Part shown: piece by piece, positions 42,969-54,165 of the stretch
Layout of the letters: the number at the start of each line of letters is the position of its first letter
Numbering within the stretch: position 1 is the stretch's first letter
NCBI GenBank assembly: GCA_002105175.1
Contig: MCGE01000043.1
Span: 1 to 64,000 of the forward strand
DNA: 64,000 bases
Direction of reading: 5' to 3'
Source: Absidia repens
Taxonomy: Eukaryota > Mucoromycota > Mucoromycetes > Mucorales > Cunninghamellaceae
The notes under the pieces: generated by a model
The model's input: the letters and a program-made list of their open reading frames with translations, nothing else
Told to the model about the DNA's origin: nothing
Database searches by the model: none
Program-made: the position numbers and the translations under genes

Positions 42969-44059
42969 TTAATTGGTTTTAAATAAAGCACGGAAATGAT
43001 CACCAAGCGCTACCATACACAGGGTTTGCCACATGCCAAGACCAATGCGAGGCACAGCACCACGATAGAAGCCCTTGATACCATTTTGTTGATGAATCCA
43101 TTGTGCGGCCTTGACAATGGTCATTTTTTCAGGTCGACCAGCCACCTTGAGTTGACTTTGCATTTCCACTCGGATCACTTCAATGGGTTGGTTCCAGCAT
43201 GATAACGCACCGCCCATGACCGATGCCAAGGCCTTATCGAGACCTGTCAATTTCGTCAAATCATCCGCCGAGCCATATTTTGTCTTTGCAATGGATTCTT
43301 GCACAAATCGTGTGATCCCAAATCGTGAGGCCCAGTTGGTACATTGGCGTACGGCTACAGCATGCACACCCTTATTGATCCCAGCCATCCCTTCCCGTCG
43401 GAAAATGTCGCGTGCAATCTTGAATGTTGATTCTTGCACTGTGGATTTGTGGCGTGTCACTTCAACGGTCTTCATAAAGGTACAAAAACCCATGGTTGTA
43501 TAGGCTTGTGCTAAACCACCCCCCATACCACCAGCAATACCAGCCTAAACATAAAAAAAAAGGAACAGGATCAGTTTTCAGTTTGTTTGATTTTTTTAAA
43601 TAAAACTTAGATATCAACCACTTACCAGGAAGGGAGACGCACCGGCCACACGTGCTCGGTATTCTACTTCAGAGGCTGTAAATAATAACACGGCACCTTT
43701 GGTGGATGCTTCAATCCAAGCCCAGGGAATCAGACCTTGATAAAAGCCAAGAACTCCACCACGGCTATAGATCGATTTGAGTGCTTGGGCCATGCTTTGT
43801 CCTCGGTTCGCCGCCAGTTGTGTCTTGATCACTTCAAACGGTTGGCCTAACGTTGACACTTCGAATAAATTCAAACCTATTGACACAAACAAAACAAAAA
43901 AAAACATATGAGTGAAAGGGAGTTCTTTATTCGGCTTTGGCGGAGGAGGGACTTACTGGCACCAAGAAGGAGATTGGCATATGAGATGGGTTTCTTTTGA
44001 AGAGTGACTTGAGCATCAGTCTTGGAGATGGGAGTAGAAGTAGTAGCAACAGACGCCAT
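42969..44059 (-). CDS. YHM2: Mitochondrial carrier, YHM2-like
   Basis: Three exons: 44059-43957, 43876-43626, 43544-42969; 309 residues, the usual carrier length. It has the threefold repeat of the SLC25 family ([35 protein letters not shown]). The YHM2 signatures [19 protein letters not shown] and [17 protein letters not shown] are nearly intact, while the usual PX[DE]XX[KR] is modified as in that subfamily. YHM2 exchanges citrate and oxoglutarate across the inner membrane for cytosolic NADPH supply and also binds mitochondrial DNA in yeast. Start chosen at [10 protein letters not shown]; the second exon joins at a split Ser codon. Confidence 0.92.
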
Positions 44060-44989
44060 ATTTGTATGAGTGTATGTGTATAAGATAGAAGAAGGGGAGA
44101 GAATAAAGAGAATAAAAAAAAGGAGGGGAAGCAGGGTTTATATACAACAAAAAAAAAATCAGTTTGGGGAAAAATGGGTGGGTCGATCTTCGAAAGTCTT
44201 AAAGACTTCCGAGGAGTTGTGCCAAAAAAGGAAGTCGTGCCATTGTTGCGTTTTGGCAGATGCTCCGGTTGGATTGAAACCCAACAAAAATTGCGACAGA
44301 CAGATAGAGAGAGTGTGTGTGGGTCGTTCCGGCAAACCCTTTCCCCCAAAAACAATTGACCCCAAACTCGCCTTCCTGCTCCCCCGATAACGCACACGCA
44401 CACAGACACAGCAAAAACATTAGCAGCCAGTGATAATCACTGCCAATCAGTTCTTTTTTTCTTTTATTCAGATATGACTCTAACCAATAAAAATCAAGCG
44501 ATTCCCATTTTCCTTAACTAAAACGTTATATAATTAACACTATCAAGGTTTTCCGTCCGTGGAATTGAAGTATTCTGAAATTATTGGACTAAACCCCTCT
44601 CCCCGCAAAAAAAAAGATACCATCAACTAAGTAAAAAAAGGAGTAACTGAAAAAGTATTTATATGTTTGTCAAATAAAGAAAGAAAGACCAGAAAGAGCG
44701 GAGGGTTTGCAATATCCCATTCGACCATACAGTATCTTAGTGTTAACGTTTGAAGTCTGACGTTCAAGGTGATGGGAAGAGAGGAGCGAGCTAGATCGAG
44801 ATCCTAGATGATGATGAATGGGAGATTGATAAGTGTTAGTATGACACCGTAATACCCAATACCTGAGAGATCCAGAGAGACGGAATAAAAAATTATTCAA
44901 ATTCCGCCACCTCAAAAAAATCATGACAAGTGCTCTTTCGACATTTTTTTTCTTTTTTTTTTCTTCCAAAACATCATCATCGGCATCCT
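44060..44989. other. Intergenic upstream of the carrier, no gene seen
   Basis: The likely carrier promoter lies here (TATATACAAC near 44140). Frames on both strands (44070-44420) are long but frame-redundant, with Cys/Leu/Ser bias, and show no family signal. Confidence 0.45.
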
Positions 44990-45215
44990 CAGTCAAGTCA
45001 TGGTGAAATTGGATTAGTATTAGAAAGTGAATTAGGGGCATTTTGAAAAATGCAATACAAAGATACATGGGGAAACTCTTTCATTTCGGATGGAAGATTT
45101 GGGGCGGGGGATCACCCTCAGATTGGTGTCATGAAACCTTCACTAGTTTAGCTTAGTATTATTTATTAGTTTGTCATAGTTTTGTCTTTTCCATATGAAT
45201 AAAATATAGTTTGAC
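44990..45215 (+). repeat. Family D copy with hairpin
   Basis: GGATTAGTATTAGAAAG, then GCATTTTGAAAAATGC (45038-45053, 7-bp perfect stem), ACATGGGGAAACTCTTTCAT, TTTAGCTTAGTA and GAATAAAATATAG. Confidence 0.65.
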
Positions 45216-45704
45216 CATCTTACCAGTATGACTCTTTCTCTCATACAATTAGTTTGTCTTTATAAAGTAAATCCCTTTACATTCTTCTCCAGTCGTTCCC
45301 TTTAGAATCATGCTTTTGCATCCTGAGGTTATGCTTGTTTATACTTCAATAAACTATGACCTTTTTTATTTTTTATTTTTAAAATACTGACTCTTCGCAT
45401 ACATTTTGTGCACCATATGTCTTTTATTGGATCTAAGAGATAATCATGATTGATATCAAACTACACTACACTAGAGTAGACTACAAATTTTCCATCTATT
45501 AAGACTTTTTTTTTTTTTTGCCTCTTGCCAGCGTCACTTGTGATATCAAATGTAGTTCTAGTATAAACACACACCCCTTTTTTCTTTTCTATTTTCAAAT
45601 GCGATATATCGACAAAAAAAAAAGTTGATTTATTCAAAATATATATCGTATATGTGTATGTATAATCTAATCTAATCCCGCTACACACCATCCAAAGTTT
45701 CAAT
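45216..45704. other. Intergenic, no gene seen
   Basis: AT-rich with short T-runs and a TTCAATAAAC signal near 45345. Probably the 3' region of the HET-like locus. Confidence 0.45.
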
Positions 45705-48040
45705 TCAATAGATATCAAACCCAGTAGTAGAAGCGGCATTGTCGTTGTCACAGACATGATGTTCCCATTTTTGAAAGTGGGCGATGGGGTTGTACCGAAA
45801 CGTTTTTTCAAACTTGAGGATCCATTTATTTTTCGCAAAGCAGCCAATCAAATAAATGTAATGGGTGGTGGTCAAGTCATCATGTGCGGCTGCCGATGCC
45901 GCCGTAGACGACGCCTCTTGGACGATCTGGCCACTGTAATCGGGAATACAAATCATGTCAGGCAAGTCAGTAGGCAAATCCAAGTGAATCAAACGACGGA
46001 GCATGGCCTCGTCCTTTGGGTTATGGTCCGACAAGAGGATTTTTTTGGTAACTCTTATTTTGATAGTATTCCTTGGGCTTGATGGTGAGTTTATATTGCT
46101 TTTTGTTGTTGTTGTCGAGAGCGATGTTGAGTTGAATGGAATCTTCCTTGGTCAAATCAAAATTACATTGGTAATGTTTCCCATCTTCATCCAAGGTGGG
46201 GTAATTCCTGGGCTTGGGCCAGTCAATGGTGGAGGTGGCAAACGTGGGTAAGGTAACCACCCACATGGTTGGTGAAGCTGGATAAAAAAACAAGAGTTGC
46301 CATTTGTGTTTGGTGCTTGCCCAGTCGTACGGTTGCAATTTGACGGAGATCAAATCAGTGATGTGCCATTGACTCACTTGTTCTTTACTACGGAGCTTGT
46401 GTTTGTAATCCGAGAGAGGTAAAATGGCATGCATGCGATCTTCATTACGGCTGGCCTTGGATCTCAATATCTTTTCCAAAAACGTTTGATGATTGAGTTG
46501 TTGTTGGACGGTGGCATGGAAGGTTTGATCCACAGGCGCACCACCACCCGTCATGGCGTCATGTTTTCTTTTGCTACCCACCGTACGTCGGTCGTCGTTG
46601 TCCACATGCAATAACGACGCAGACGAGGCGGAAAAAACGCCATCGAATCACCATAAAAGTCAAATTCAAAAAATGAGTTATGGCCATGAGGGGAAGGCGC
46701 CTGGACCGAAACTGGAGCTACCAAGCTGGATAAACCAATACTTCATTTTCTTGCTTTTCTTCTTTTTGGCAATATGATATTCACTGATCACCCACACGCG
46801 CGTCGACCCATCTTGAATCAAATCCGATAAGAAATCCATCGATTGCCGGATACTGGCACTGCGTTCGGGAATCATCAGTTTCCATTTCATAGCATCCAAG
46901 TCGTCCTGTAGATGGTCACTGTTGATGTGGCGCGGGTGGCGGGGATGGCGGGGGTCATGGTTTTCAACCGATTCATCATCGCCGCCAGTGTCGATGTCAA
47001 CACCACCACCAAAGAGCATTAATGGACATGCATCCGTCTTGTCGCATTGATGTAATTCATTGATCCCCCATGGTGTCGAGATAGTTTCTTGGCGTATTTT
47101 CATCATTTTCCCTCGTAGCCCATTTTCTTTAGGATTTTCTTGTACCAACTTTCTGCCATGGTGACGCTTGGTCTTCTTTTGGGATGTCAAATTGGTTTCG
47201 TAGATATGATCCAGGGTATGGTCGGCATCGTAGTGTTGATCATGTTCCTTGCAATGTTGTGAAGCTATCTGCAAAATTGTCGGTGTCATTGATCAACAAA
47301 TACCGTAAATGAGGGTCGGTGGGTACACGCTGTTCATTGAGAAAAGGGCTTCATCGCACGCCACCAGTTGTTTGGTATTGCCATGAATCAAATGATAAAG
47401 ATACGTGCTGTAACTTGATGGTTTCTTGAATGATTTCGGCATATTTTTTTTTTTTATTCACCTTTTCCAAATGACGCACATGAAGGTCTGGCACGGCAAC
47501 AATGTAATTGGCACGTTCATAGATATTGGTCATTTGATAAATCGTGGCGCTTTCCGTCGTTCATCATTGGTTTGATCCACACAGATCGCATCCACCCAGA
47601 CATAGTCCATATGCTTCAAATGCACTTCTTCCGTCATGGTGCGACAAAGAAGGAAAAACGAGTCCAAGTCAAAGGACGTGATGGATGTCAAATACCCCAG
47701 TTGCGTATCCACCGTGGTTTCTTGTAGTTCACCCCAACGGTACGAAATCGCCACAAATTTCAAGTCGTCTGTACCCATCAATGGTTTTTCGATACAATGG
47801 ATGACGTTTTCCTTGGCTGCCTTTTTGATGTCAATCAGCACAACTTGAAATGGGTTTTCCTCGGTGGGTTGATCTATTTATTTTGTGAAAGAATAAAAAC
47901 GTCAGCGCGGCGGACGGGGAATGGTCTTGTTAGTAAAAGAGCCGTTCCTGATTTTGATTTTTGAATAATTACTTTGGACATGATAAACATACCTTTAACC
48001 ACTTGATCAGCCGTAGTTTCTTCTTTTGTAATGATGTTAT
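45705..48040 (-). pseudogene. HET-domain-like gene, multiply frameshifted
   Basis: From the 5' end on the minus strand: a small exon (TADQVVK) ending in GTATGT near 47992, then QPTEENPFQVVLIDIKKAA, the HET block VAISYRWGELQET, and YVWVDAICVDQTNDERRK, the second HET block. Reading then shifts frame near 47552 (IYQMTNIYERANYIVAV), 47400, 47290, 46700, 46620 and 46035 (A7 run). Between shifts there are long clean stretches: DLIQDGSTRVWVISEYHIAK, then QWHITDLISVKLQPYDWAS and a C-terminal part. HET domains act in non-self recognition and cell death in other fungi. Six or more frame changes beside intact neighbours suggest true decay. No ATG found for the first exon. Confidence 0.75.
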
Positions 48041-48984
48041 GTAAATGAAATGGTAATGATGAAAAAGAAAAGAAAGTAAAAAACCAGAATATAAACGAAT
48101 AAAGACCTGGCAGGGGCTAACAGGGGAGCGTGTCTGTGTGGCGTGCGAACAGAGTTGTACAGCGCATGGTCTTTTCCGTGAGGAAATAGGGAAATGGGAT
48201 GTAGTAACACACACAAAATCTAGATACTTCAAGAGAGAGGTAAAAAAAAAGATCAGCCTTTTAAAAAGTTTATTTTTTTATGCGACTTGATTTTCAAGTT
48301 TTTTTGTTTGGTGCCTGAATTTTTCTTCAATAAAAGAGACTCATTTGAAACCCCGTCACTTTTTACATTTTGTTTTTTCTAGAACACGCCCCTTTATTCC
48401 GTTTCTTGGTCAATGTTAATGTTTTTCCACACCCCTTTATTATTCAGATAAAGCCATATGGCATCAATGTTATTTTTTTGTTATTACCTCCTTATAAATC
48501 CAAAGTCTATTAATTACCTTCCTCCCCCCCTTCTCCCCTTGTCATCTCCAGATAGTTAAGAAAAAAAAAAGAAACACCACTGGATAATATATAAATAAAA
48601 GTAGAAGTATAGTATAAAGATGCACGGTGATATTATTAAGATATTTTTAGTAATGCTGTTGAACCATAAAACCAAGTTTTGACTTTGCTTTCTCCCTTTT
48701 TTTGCTCGGGCGAAATAATATGTCAATATCAAAGGTGTATTCCTCTATAAAGAAATAGAAATATTTATAACAGGCATCAAATGTCCGTTATCACCGAGTA
48801 TCTTCTCACTTGAATCATTATAGGCACCAGATCCTCAATCAACGGCCCCTGAACATGTCAGATAGATTTCGACTTGATGATGAGTTATTTCAAATTCCGC
48901 ATCACACGGTATTTAGTTTTTCTTCCATAAACCCCGTTCTTTCCTTTTTCCTTTCTCTTTTATTTTCAAGTATATCAACTTCAT
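48041..48984. other. Intergenic, no gene seen
   Basis: AT-rich. Short frames only; several AATAAAA-type strings in the plus direction (48330, 48590). Confidence 0.45.
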
Positions 48985-49230
48985 TGGTGACCTCATTGTG
49001 GTGCTTGGGCATCTTGGATTAGTATTAGAATATGAAACAGAGGCATTTGAAAAATGCAAAACAAACATCATGGGAAACCCCTTTCATTTTGAAATCGTGA
49101 TTTAGGAACTACCATTAGATAGGCTTTCATCTTAAGAATAGTACAGTACTATAGAAGCCCTTTATTAGATTAAGTTGATATTAGTTTTGTCATAGTTTAT
49201 ATTTACTTTGAATAAAATATATATATGTTT
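48985..49230 (+). repeat. Family D copy with hairpin
   Basis: GACCTCATTGTGGTGCTTGG, GGATTAGTATTAGAATATG, hairpin GCATTTGAAAAATGC (49043-49057), ATCATGGGAAACCCC, TTTCATTTTGAAATCGTG, and a GAATAAAATATATAT end. Confidence 0.65.
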
Positions 49231-49790
49231 ACAGTCATTTTCGCCCACTCTCTCTTTCAACATACGTTTGCAATAGATCTCTTTTTCACACCAGATACCC
49301 CGTCCCCACTTTAGATCGGTATAAACCAACCCCAGTTCATATTTACGTGAATGCTTCAATAAAATATACCTTTTTTTGATTGATTGATTTGTCTACAGTC
49401 TCATTTGATTTGTGTATTTTGTTTTTTTTATTCTGCTCAACAAACAAGCCAACCTTTACGTATATCGCTGAATTAGCAAAACATGCCCAATTCTTTCCGC
49501 ACACATTGTTCATGTCACTCTTTGAGTCAAATATTTTTTAAAATCCAAGAAAAGCTATTTCCAGCGCAACAGTACCCCTCTCCCCTTAGATCCTTTTATC
49601 AACAAATCAAATAGATAATAGGAATAACCAAATCAAATACAGCAATAATAAAAGGAGATGATGGGGTATATATTTATTGATCAAAAAAAAAAAAACAAGT
49701 ATGTTAAAGAATAAACTCTAACTACAGCTACTGTAATGCTATACTAGAAGGAAAATATCCGCCATGACAATATCGGCCTGCAATATCATA
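49231..49790. other. 3' flank of the F-box array
   Basis: Same kind of sequence as the later spacers (CTGAATTAGCAAAACATGCCC, ATAGGAATAACCAAATC, AGATGATGGGGTATATATTT). The poly-A signal of F-box gene 1 (TCAATAAATATA on minus) is near 49670. Confidence 0.5.
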
Positions 49791-50939
49791 TCATTGTTCA
49801 TTATTAGAATCAAAGTCGGCATCAGCATCAGAATCAACATCAGAATCAAATGCCCCGCCCTTCAAGGCACCCACCTGCAATGGAAATTCACTGTCGGTCC
49901 AGTAGGACTCGACGGTCATTTTGGACTCGTCCAATTCGGGAAAATCTTCTGGACAGATCCTGCAACGGGAGCAATGGACAGTTTCCAGCTTGCGACACGT
50001 TTTCACCAACCGACGTAGACCATCGGAGGTGATGCCGGGGTTCCCCATGACTTCCACCTCCACGATCTCTGGTAAATACGTGACAATGGCATCCAAGGTG
50101 TTGTCGGTGATGTGCGAATAGCAAAAGCTCACATTGGTGAGCTTGGGCTGGGTTTGAAGCAACGCGATGGCCATGGCGTCGGTCACGTCACGGCATGGAT
50201 ACAAGTGAAGGCATGTCAACTCAGGCCATGGCGCCATGGATGGTACATCAACAAAGAGGGCCGTGATGAATGGGGAAAAATCGTGTTCGTAGCTGTAGAT
50301 CTGGAAAGAAGTCAGATGATGCAAGACCATGAGGTTCGCGACGGCCTGTTGGGCCGTGTCGGGGGTGTCCAGCCAGCGCAAGGAACAATGTGTGATCTCA
50401 AGCGATGTCAATGTCGAGCTGCAGCACCGGGCCAGTAAAGCAAACAAGTTGGACTCAAGTTCATCGCACCCTACCAATGTGAGCTCTTGCAATGGGCATT
50501 GCCCAATTGCTTCCATGGATCGCTGTGTAATCTCAGCTCTGCCGATATAAAGGTGCGTGAGATGCGGCACACGTCCTGGCACTTGCACAAAACTGTCATC
50601 CGATATGTAGGTTGCTTCTTCCAATGACAGGTGGGTTATCAGAGGGACATGTTTGATGAAGGCTAAAAGGTCGTCATCGGATAATTCGGTAAAGATCATG
50701 ACGATGCGAACAAGTTCACCCAGAACCGTGGCTGAGGAAGAGGATGTGGATGATTCTAGAATTCGTGTCATGGTATGTAAGGTATCTTGGTTGTGAATCT
50801 CGAGTTTTTGCCACAGCAAAGGAAGCGTGGCCTTGTAAAACGACTTGTCGACAAGTGCGCACGTGAAAAGATCCTGTTTATCGACATAACTAAGAATCGA
50901 CGAGATGAGTTCATATGGAAGGTGATTAAGATGCTTCAT
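49791..50939 (-). CDS. F-box/LRR protein, array gene 1
   Basis: A single-exon 382-residue protein. The frame runs 20 codons further upstream through the CT-rich leader, but MKHLNHLPYELISS aligns with the starts of all the paralogues, so that ATG is chosen. F-box at residues 1-47 (LPYELISSILSYVDKQ, ALVDKSFYKATLPLLWQ): Skp1 binding in an SCF ligase. About nine leucine-rich repeats follow (LITHLSLEEATYISDD, LTHLYIGRAEITQRS, LTCLHLYPCRDVTDAM, LTNVSFCYSHITDNTLD, LRRLVKTCRKLE). The tail is Asp/Ala-rich and ends in SNNEQ. The substrate is unknown and probably read by the LRR arc. Confidence 0.92.
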   Translation of the reverse strand: MKHLNHLPYELISSILSYVDKQDLFTCALVDKSFYKATLPLLWQKLEIHNQDTLHTMTRILESSTSSSSATVLGELVRIVMIFTELSDDDLLAFIKHVPLITHLSLEEATYISDDSFVQVPGRVPHLTHLYIGRAEITQRSMEAIGQCPLQELTLVGCDELESNLFALLARCCSSTLTSLEITHCSLRWLDTPDTAQQAVANLMVLHHLTSFQIYSYEHDFSPFITALFVDVPSMAPWPELTCLHLYPCRDVTDAMAIALLQTQPKLTNVSFCYSHITDNTLDAIVTYLPEIVEVEVMGNPGITSDGLRRLVKTCRKLETVHCSRCRICPEDFPELDESKMTVESYWTDSEFPLQVGALKGGAFDSDVDSDADADFDSNNEQ

Positions 50940-51006
50940 GAGAGAGACAGAAAAAGAGAGCAAAAGATAAAGAGAGAGAGAAATTATGGGAATGTTCATT
51001 TAGGTT

Positions 51007-51047
51007 CTGTGAAGCGCTAAGATCTAAGCCCAGCGAGGTTGCACCTC
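51007..51047 (-). promoter_or_regulatory. Conserved 41-bp upstream block, gene 1
   Basis: On the minus strand: GAGGTGCAACCTCGCTGGGC then TTAGATCTTAGCGCTTCACAG. GAGGTGCAACCTC is an inverted repeat. It lies about 70-108 bp before the ATG, followed by AACATTCCCAT and a CT-rich leader. Confidence 0.6.
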
Positions 51048-51539
51048 ATTGGTTTCACTTGAAACAAGGATCTCACTACTTGCGACATTGCACCTCCAAC
51101 TTTTTTATGCGATTCAATTTAAAAAGTTTTTTGGTACCTGATTTTTTCCCCTTTTGCACAGAGACATGATGACTCTAGTCACGCGCATTGATACAGTGAA
51201 GGACAGCTTTAGGTAGCGGATGTCGATATCTTTTTCTACCAGATAATCCAAACACTGAACCGCAGGATTTTTTTATTTTTAATTTTCTACCTCTCATCGC
51301 CCTCTTTTTCTTTCCTTTTTTTTCCAAGTTATTCTGCTCAACAACCAAACCAATCTTTGAATATGTGCTGAATAGCATAACATACCCAATTCTTTCAGCA
51401 CACATTGTTCATGTCAATCTTGAGTCAGATATTGTTTAAAATCCAAGAAGAGCTATTTCCAACGCAGCATTACCCCTCGTCTCTTAAATCCTTTTATCAA
51501 CAAATCAAATGAATAATAGGAATAACCAAATCAAATACA
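51048..51539. other. Array spacer, proximal part
   Basis: Shared by all array spacers: TTTATGCGATTCAATTTAAA, GGTACCTGATTTTTTCC, AGACATGATGACTCTAGTCAC, CAGATAATCCAAACACTGAAC. No coding signal. Confidence 0.55.
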
Positions 51540-52760
51540 GCAATAATAAAAGGAGATGATGAGGTATATATTTTTATTAGTATATATTAAAAAGAAAATG
51601 GATCGTCAGAAAACTCAGCTATAGTAACTTTAATTTCGCTCTTTTGGCCCTCCAACCTTTTTTTTTTTCTGACCTACCGCTGACGCCCTGCCCACCATAG
51701 GAGCCGTCCATCTTTTTTTTCTCAATCGCTGCCCACCCATAGTGCCAAATCACAGAGTCTTACATCCCATCTCGTCAAAACCCACACTTCAGAACCCCCC
51801 TGCCACCCAGTAGCTACATAATTAACAGTATTCTCAACTTTGCCCTTCAATATACCCCACCACAATAAAATACAATATAATAGCTGGTTTTTCACGCAAA
51901 CACATCCCTGTATTCTTTTCTAAGCACAAAATTATAGACTTGGTAGAAGAAATCACCATAATACCCATTCCGTTCCTTTTTCATATATATATAGACACAC
52001 TTTTTTTTCTATGCATATGTAATACACATTCGATGAAGCTCATAATGTAAACGTACAACAGAGAAACTAATTATAAGAAAAAGAACGTATTTATTCAGAC
52101 GTAGATGCAAACGATGACAAACTATTACTAAACTAATGAGTGCTAATCTACTGACGTTCCTAAATCCTACATCCAAAATGAAAGCGTTTCCCCATGATGT
52201 TTGTTTTGCGTTTTTTAAAACGCCCCTAATTCAAGTTCTAACACTAATCCTAGATCACCAGTACCCCAATGAGCCTTGCCATCATATCATTCAGACTATC
52301 ATGAAGGAAAAAAATAAAAAAGAAAGAAAAAGATTGGAAAAAAAAAAATGGGGGCCAAAAAAATAGAAATCAACATGCGGAGCCTGAATCATCCAGCTTT
52401 TTTTTTTTTTATGTCAAAAAATGAAGGAAATGCAAATAAAAATTAAATGAATCCGTAATGCATAATTTGTTTTATCTTCCAGTGGAAGACCAGTTGCAAT
52501 CCCTACATAATCAAGCTCTAATCTCTCTGACGCCTTTCAAGTGAGCTATTATTTCAGCACACAAAAAAAAAACCATTGACGATGCGCTGAGCACGACGGT
52601 CGGGCCCCAAGGGACTGCCCACCATAGTGCGAAATGGCGGAGGCTTTAATCCCTTCCCATCAAAATCCACACTTTAATAAAAAAAAAACTCTGATACCCA
52701 ATAAATCGAAAGATTTCCAAAAGCTCCAGCGGAGCGCCAGAGCATTTATTGATAAAAAAA
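51540..52760. repeat. Long spacer module, copy 1
   Basis: About 1.2 kb present three times (also 59085-60230 and 62110-63350). It contains GGATCGTCAGAAAACTCAGC, CTCTTTTGGCCCTCCA, TAGGAGCCGTCCATC, TATATATATAGACACAC, an inverted family D copy and GGGCCCCAAGGGACTGCCCACC. Part of it is duplicated within itself (CCCACC.TAGTG with CACACTT). Short minus-strand frames in it are not conserved between copies. Confidence 0.7.
52075..52270 (-). repeat. Family D copy with hairpin
   Basis: Inverted: TCCAAAATGAAAGCGTTTCC, GCGTTTTTTAAAACGC hairpin (52208-52223), AATTCAAGTTCTAACAC. The third stem pair is G-C here and A-T in the 45038 and 49043 copies. Confidence 0.7.
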
Positions 52761-52894
52761 AAAAGGCTAGTATGTTCAAGAATAAACTCTAACTACAGTT
52801 ACTGCAACGCTACACTAAAGGTAAATATCCGCCATGACAATACCGGCCTGCAATATCATATCATTTTTGTTCATTATTAGCATCAAAGTCAGCA

Positions 52895-54031
52895 TCAGCA
52901 ACTATCATAATCAGAATCAGAATCAGAATCAACATCAGCAACATATGCCTCGCCCATCAAGGAGCACACCTGATATGGATTTTCGTCCTCGATGCAGTCG
53001 GCCTCGACGATCATTTTGGACTCGTCCAATTCGGGAAAATCTTCTGGACAGATCCTGCAATAGGAGCAATGGACAGTTTCCAGCTTGCGACACGTTTTCA
53101 CCAACCGTCGTAGACCATCGGGGGTGATGCCGGGATTCCCCATGACATTCAGCTCGACGATCTCTGGTACATACGTGACAATGGCATCCAAGGTGTTGTC
53201 GGTGATGTGCGAATAGCAAAAGCTCACATTGGTGAGCTTGGGCTGGGTTTGAAGTAACGCGATGGCCATGGTGTCGGTCACGTCATGGCATGGATACACT
53301 TCAAAGACTGTCAACTCAGGCCATGGCGTCATGGATGGTACATCAACAAAGAGGGCGGTGATGAATGGGGCATAATCGTGTTCGTAGCTGTAGATCTCGA
53401 AAGAAGTCAGATGATGCAAGACCATGAGGTTCGCGACGGCCTGTTGGGCCGTGTCGGGGGTGTCCAGCCAGCGCAAGGCACAATTTCTGATATCGAGCGA
53501 TGTCAATGTCGAGCTGCATCGGGTCAGTGAAGCAAACATGTTGTAGTCAAGTTCATTGCAGCATACCAATGTGAGTTGTTGCAATGGGCAGTGCCCAATT
53601 GCTTCCATGGATCGCTGTGTAATGTCAGCTCTGCAGATATAAAGGTGCGTGAGATGCGGCACACATCCTGGCACTTGCACAAAACTGTCATCCGATATGT
53701 AGGTTGCTTCGTCCAATGACAGGTGGGTTATCAGAGGGACATGTTTGATGAAGGCTAAAAGGTCGTCATCGGATAATTCGGTATTGATCGTGACGCTGCG
53801 AACAAGTTCACCTAGAACGGTGGCTGAGGAGGAGGATGTGGATGCTTCTAGAATTCGTGTCATGGTATGTAAGGTATCTTGGGTGTCAATCTCGAGTTTT
53901 TGCCACAGCAAAGGAAGCGTGGCCTTGTAAAATGACTTGTCGACAAGTGAGTACTTGCAAAGATCCTGTTTATCGACATAACTAAGAATCGACGAGATGA
54001 GTTCATATGGAAGATGATTAAGATGGTTCAT
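52895..54031 (-). CDS. F-box/LRR protein, array gene 2
   Basis: 378 residues from MNHLNHLPYELISS; the frame is open 38 codons further upstream through a CT repeat, which I treat as leader. F-box as in gene 1 (DLCKYSLVDKSFYKAT). LRR surface positions differ (LSLDEATYISDD, LYICRADITQRS, LTLVCCNELDYN, LTVFEVYPCHD). The acidic tail ends abruptly at DSDYDSC. A one-base shift near 52900 removes the family ending; the other frame still reads DADFDANNEQ. It is probably functional apart from the tail. Confidence 0.9.
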   Translation of the reverse strand: MNHLNHLPYELISSILSYVDKQDLCKYSLVDKSFYKATLPLLWQKLEIDTQDTLHTMTRILEASTSSSSATVLGELVRSVTINTELSDDDLLAFIKHVPLITHLSLDEATYISDDSFVQVPGCVPHLTHLYICRADITQRSMEAIGHCPLQQLTLVCCNELDYNMFASLTRCSSTLTSLDIRNCALRWLDTPDTAQQAVANLMVLHHLTSFEIYSYEHDYAPFITALFVDVPSMTPWPELTVFEVYPCHDVTDTMAIALLQTQPKLTNVSFCYSHITDNTLDAIVTYVPEIVELNVMGNPGITPDGLRRLVKTCRKLETVHCSYCRICPEDFPELDESKMIVEADCIEDENPYQVCSLMGEAYVADVDSDSDSDYDSC

Positions 54032-54124
54032 GAGAGAGACAGAAAAAGAGAGCAAAAGACAAAGGGAAAGAGAGAGAGACAGACAGAGAGAGAGAGAGAA
54101 ATGATGGGAATGTTCTTTTAGGTT

Positions 54125-54165
54125 CTGTGAAGCGCTAAGATCCAAGCCCAGCGAGGTTGCACCTC
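54125..54165 (-). promoter_or_regulatory. Conserved 41-bp upstream block, gene 2
   Basis: Same block with GAGGTGCAACCTCGCTGGGC and TTGGATCTTAGCGCTTC. It lies 94-134 bp before the ATG, pushed out by an expanded (CT)n/(GTCT)n leader. Confidence 0.6.

Noticed and set aside
43183..43503. 106-codon plus-strand frame
   Set aside because: Antisense of the YHM2-like carrier exon 3.
53935..54145. N-terminal Leu/Ser-rich extension of array gene 2 (a possible signal peptide)
   Set aside because: The extension translates a CT repeat that varies in length between paralogues. The shared start is the ATG before NHLNHLP.
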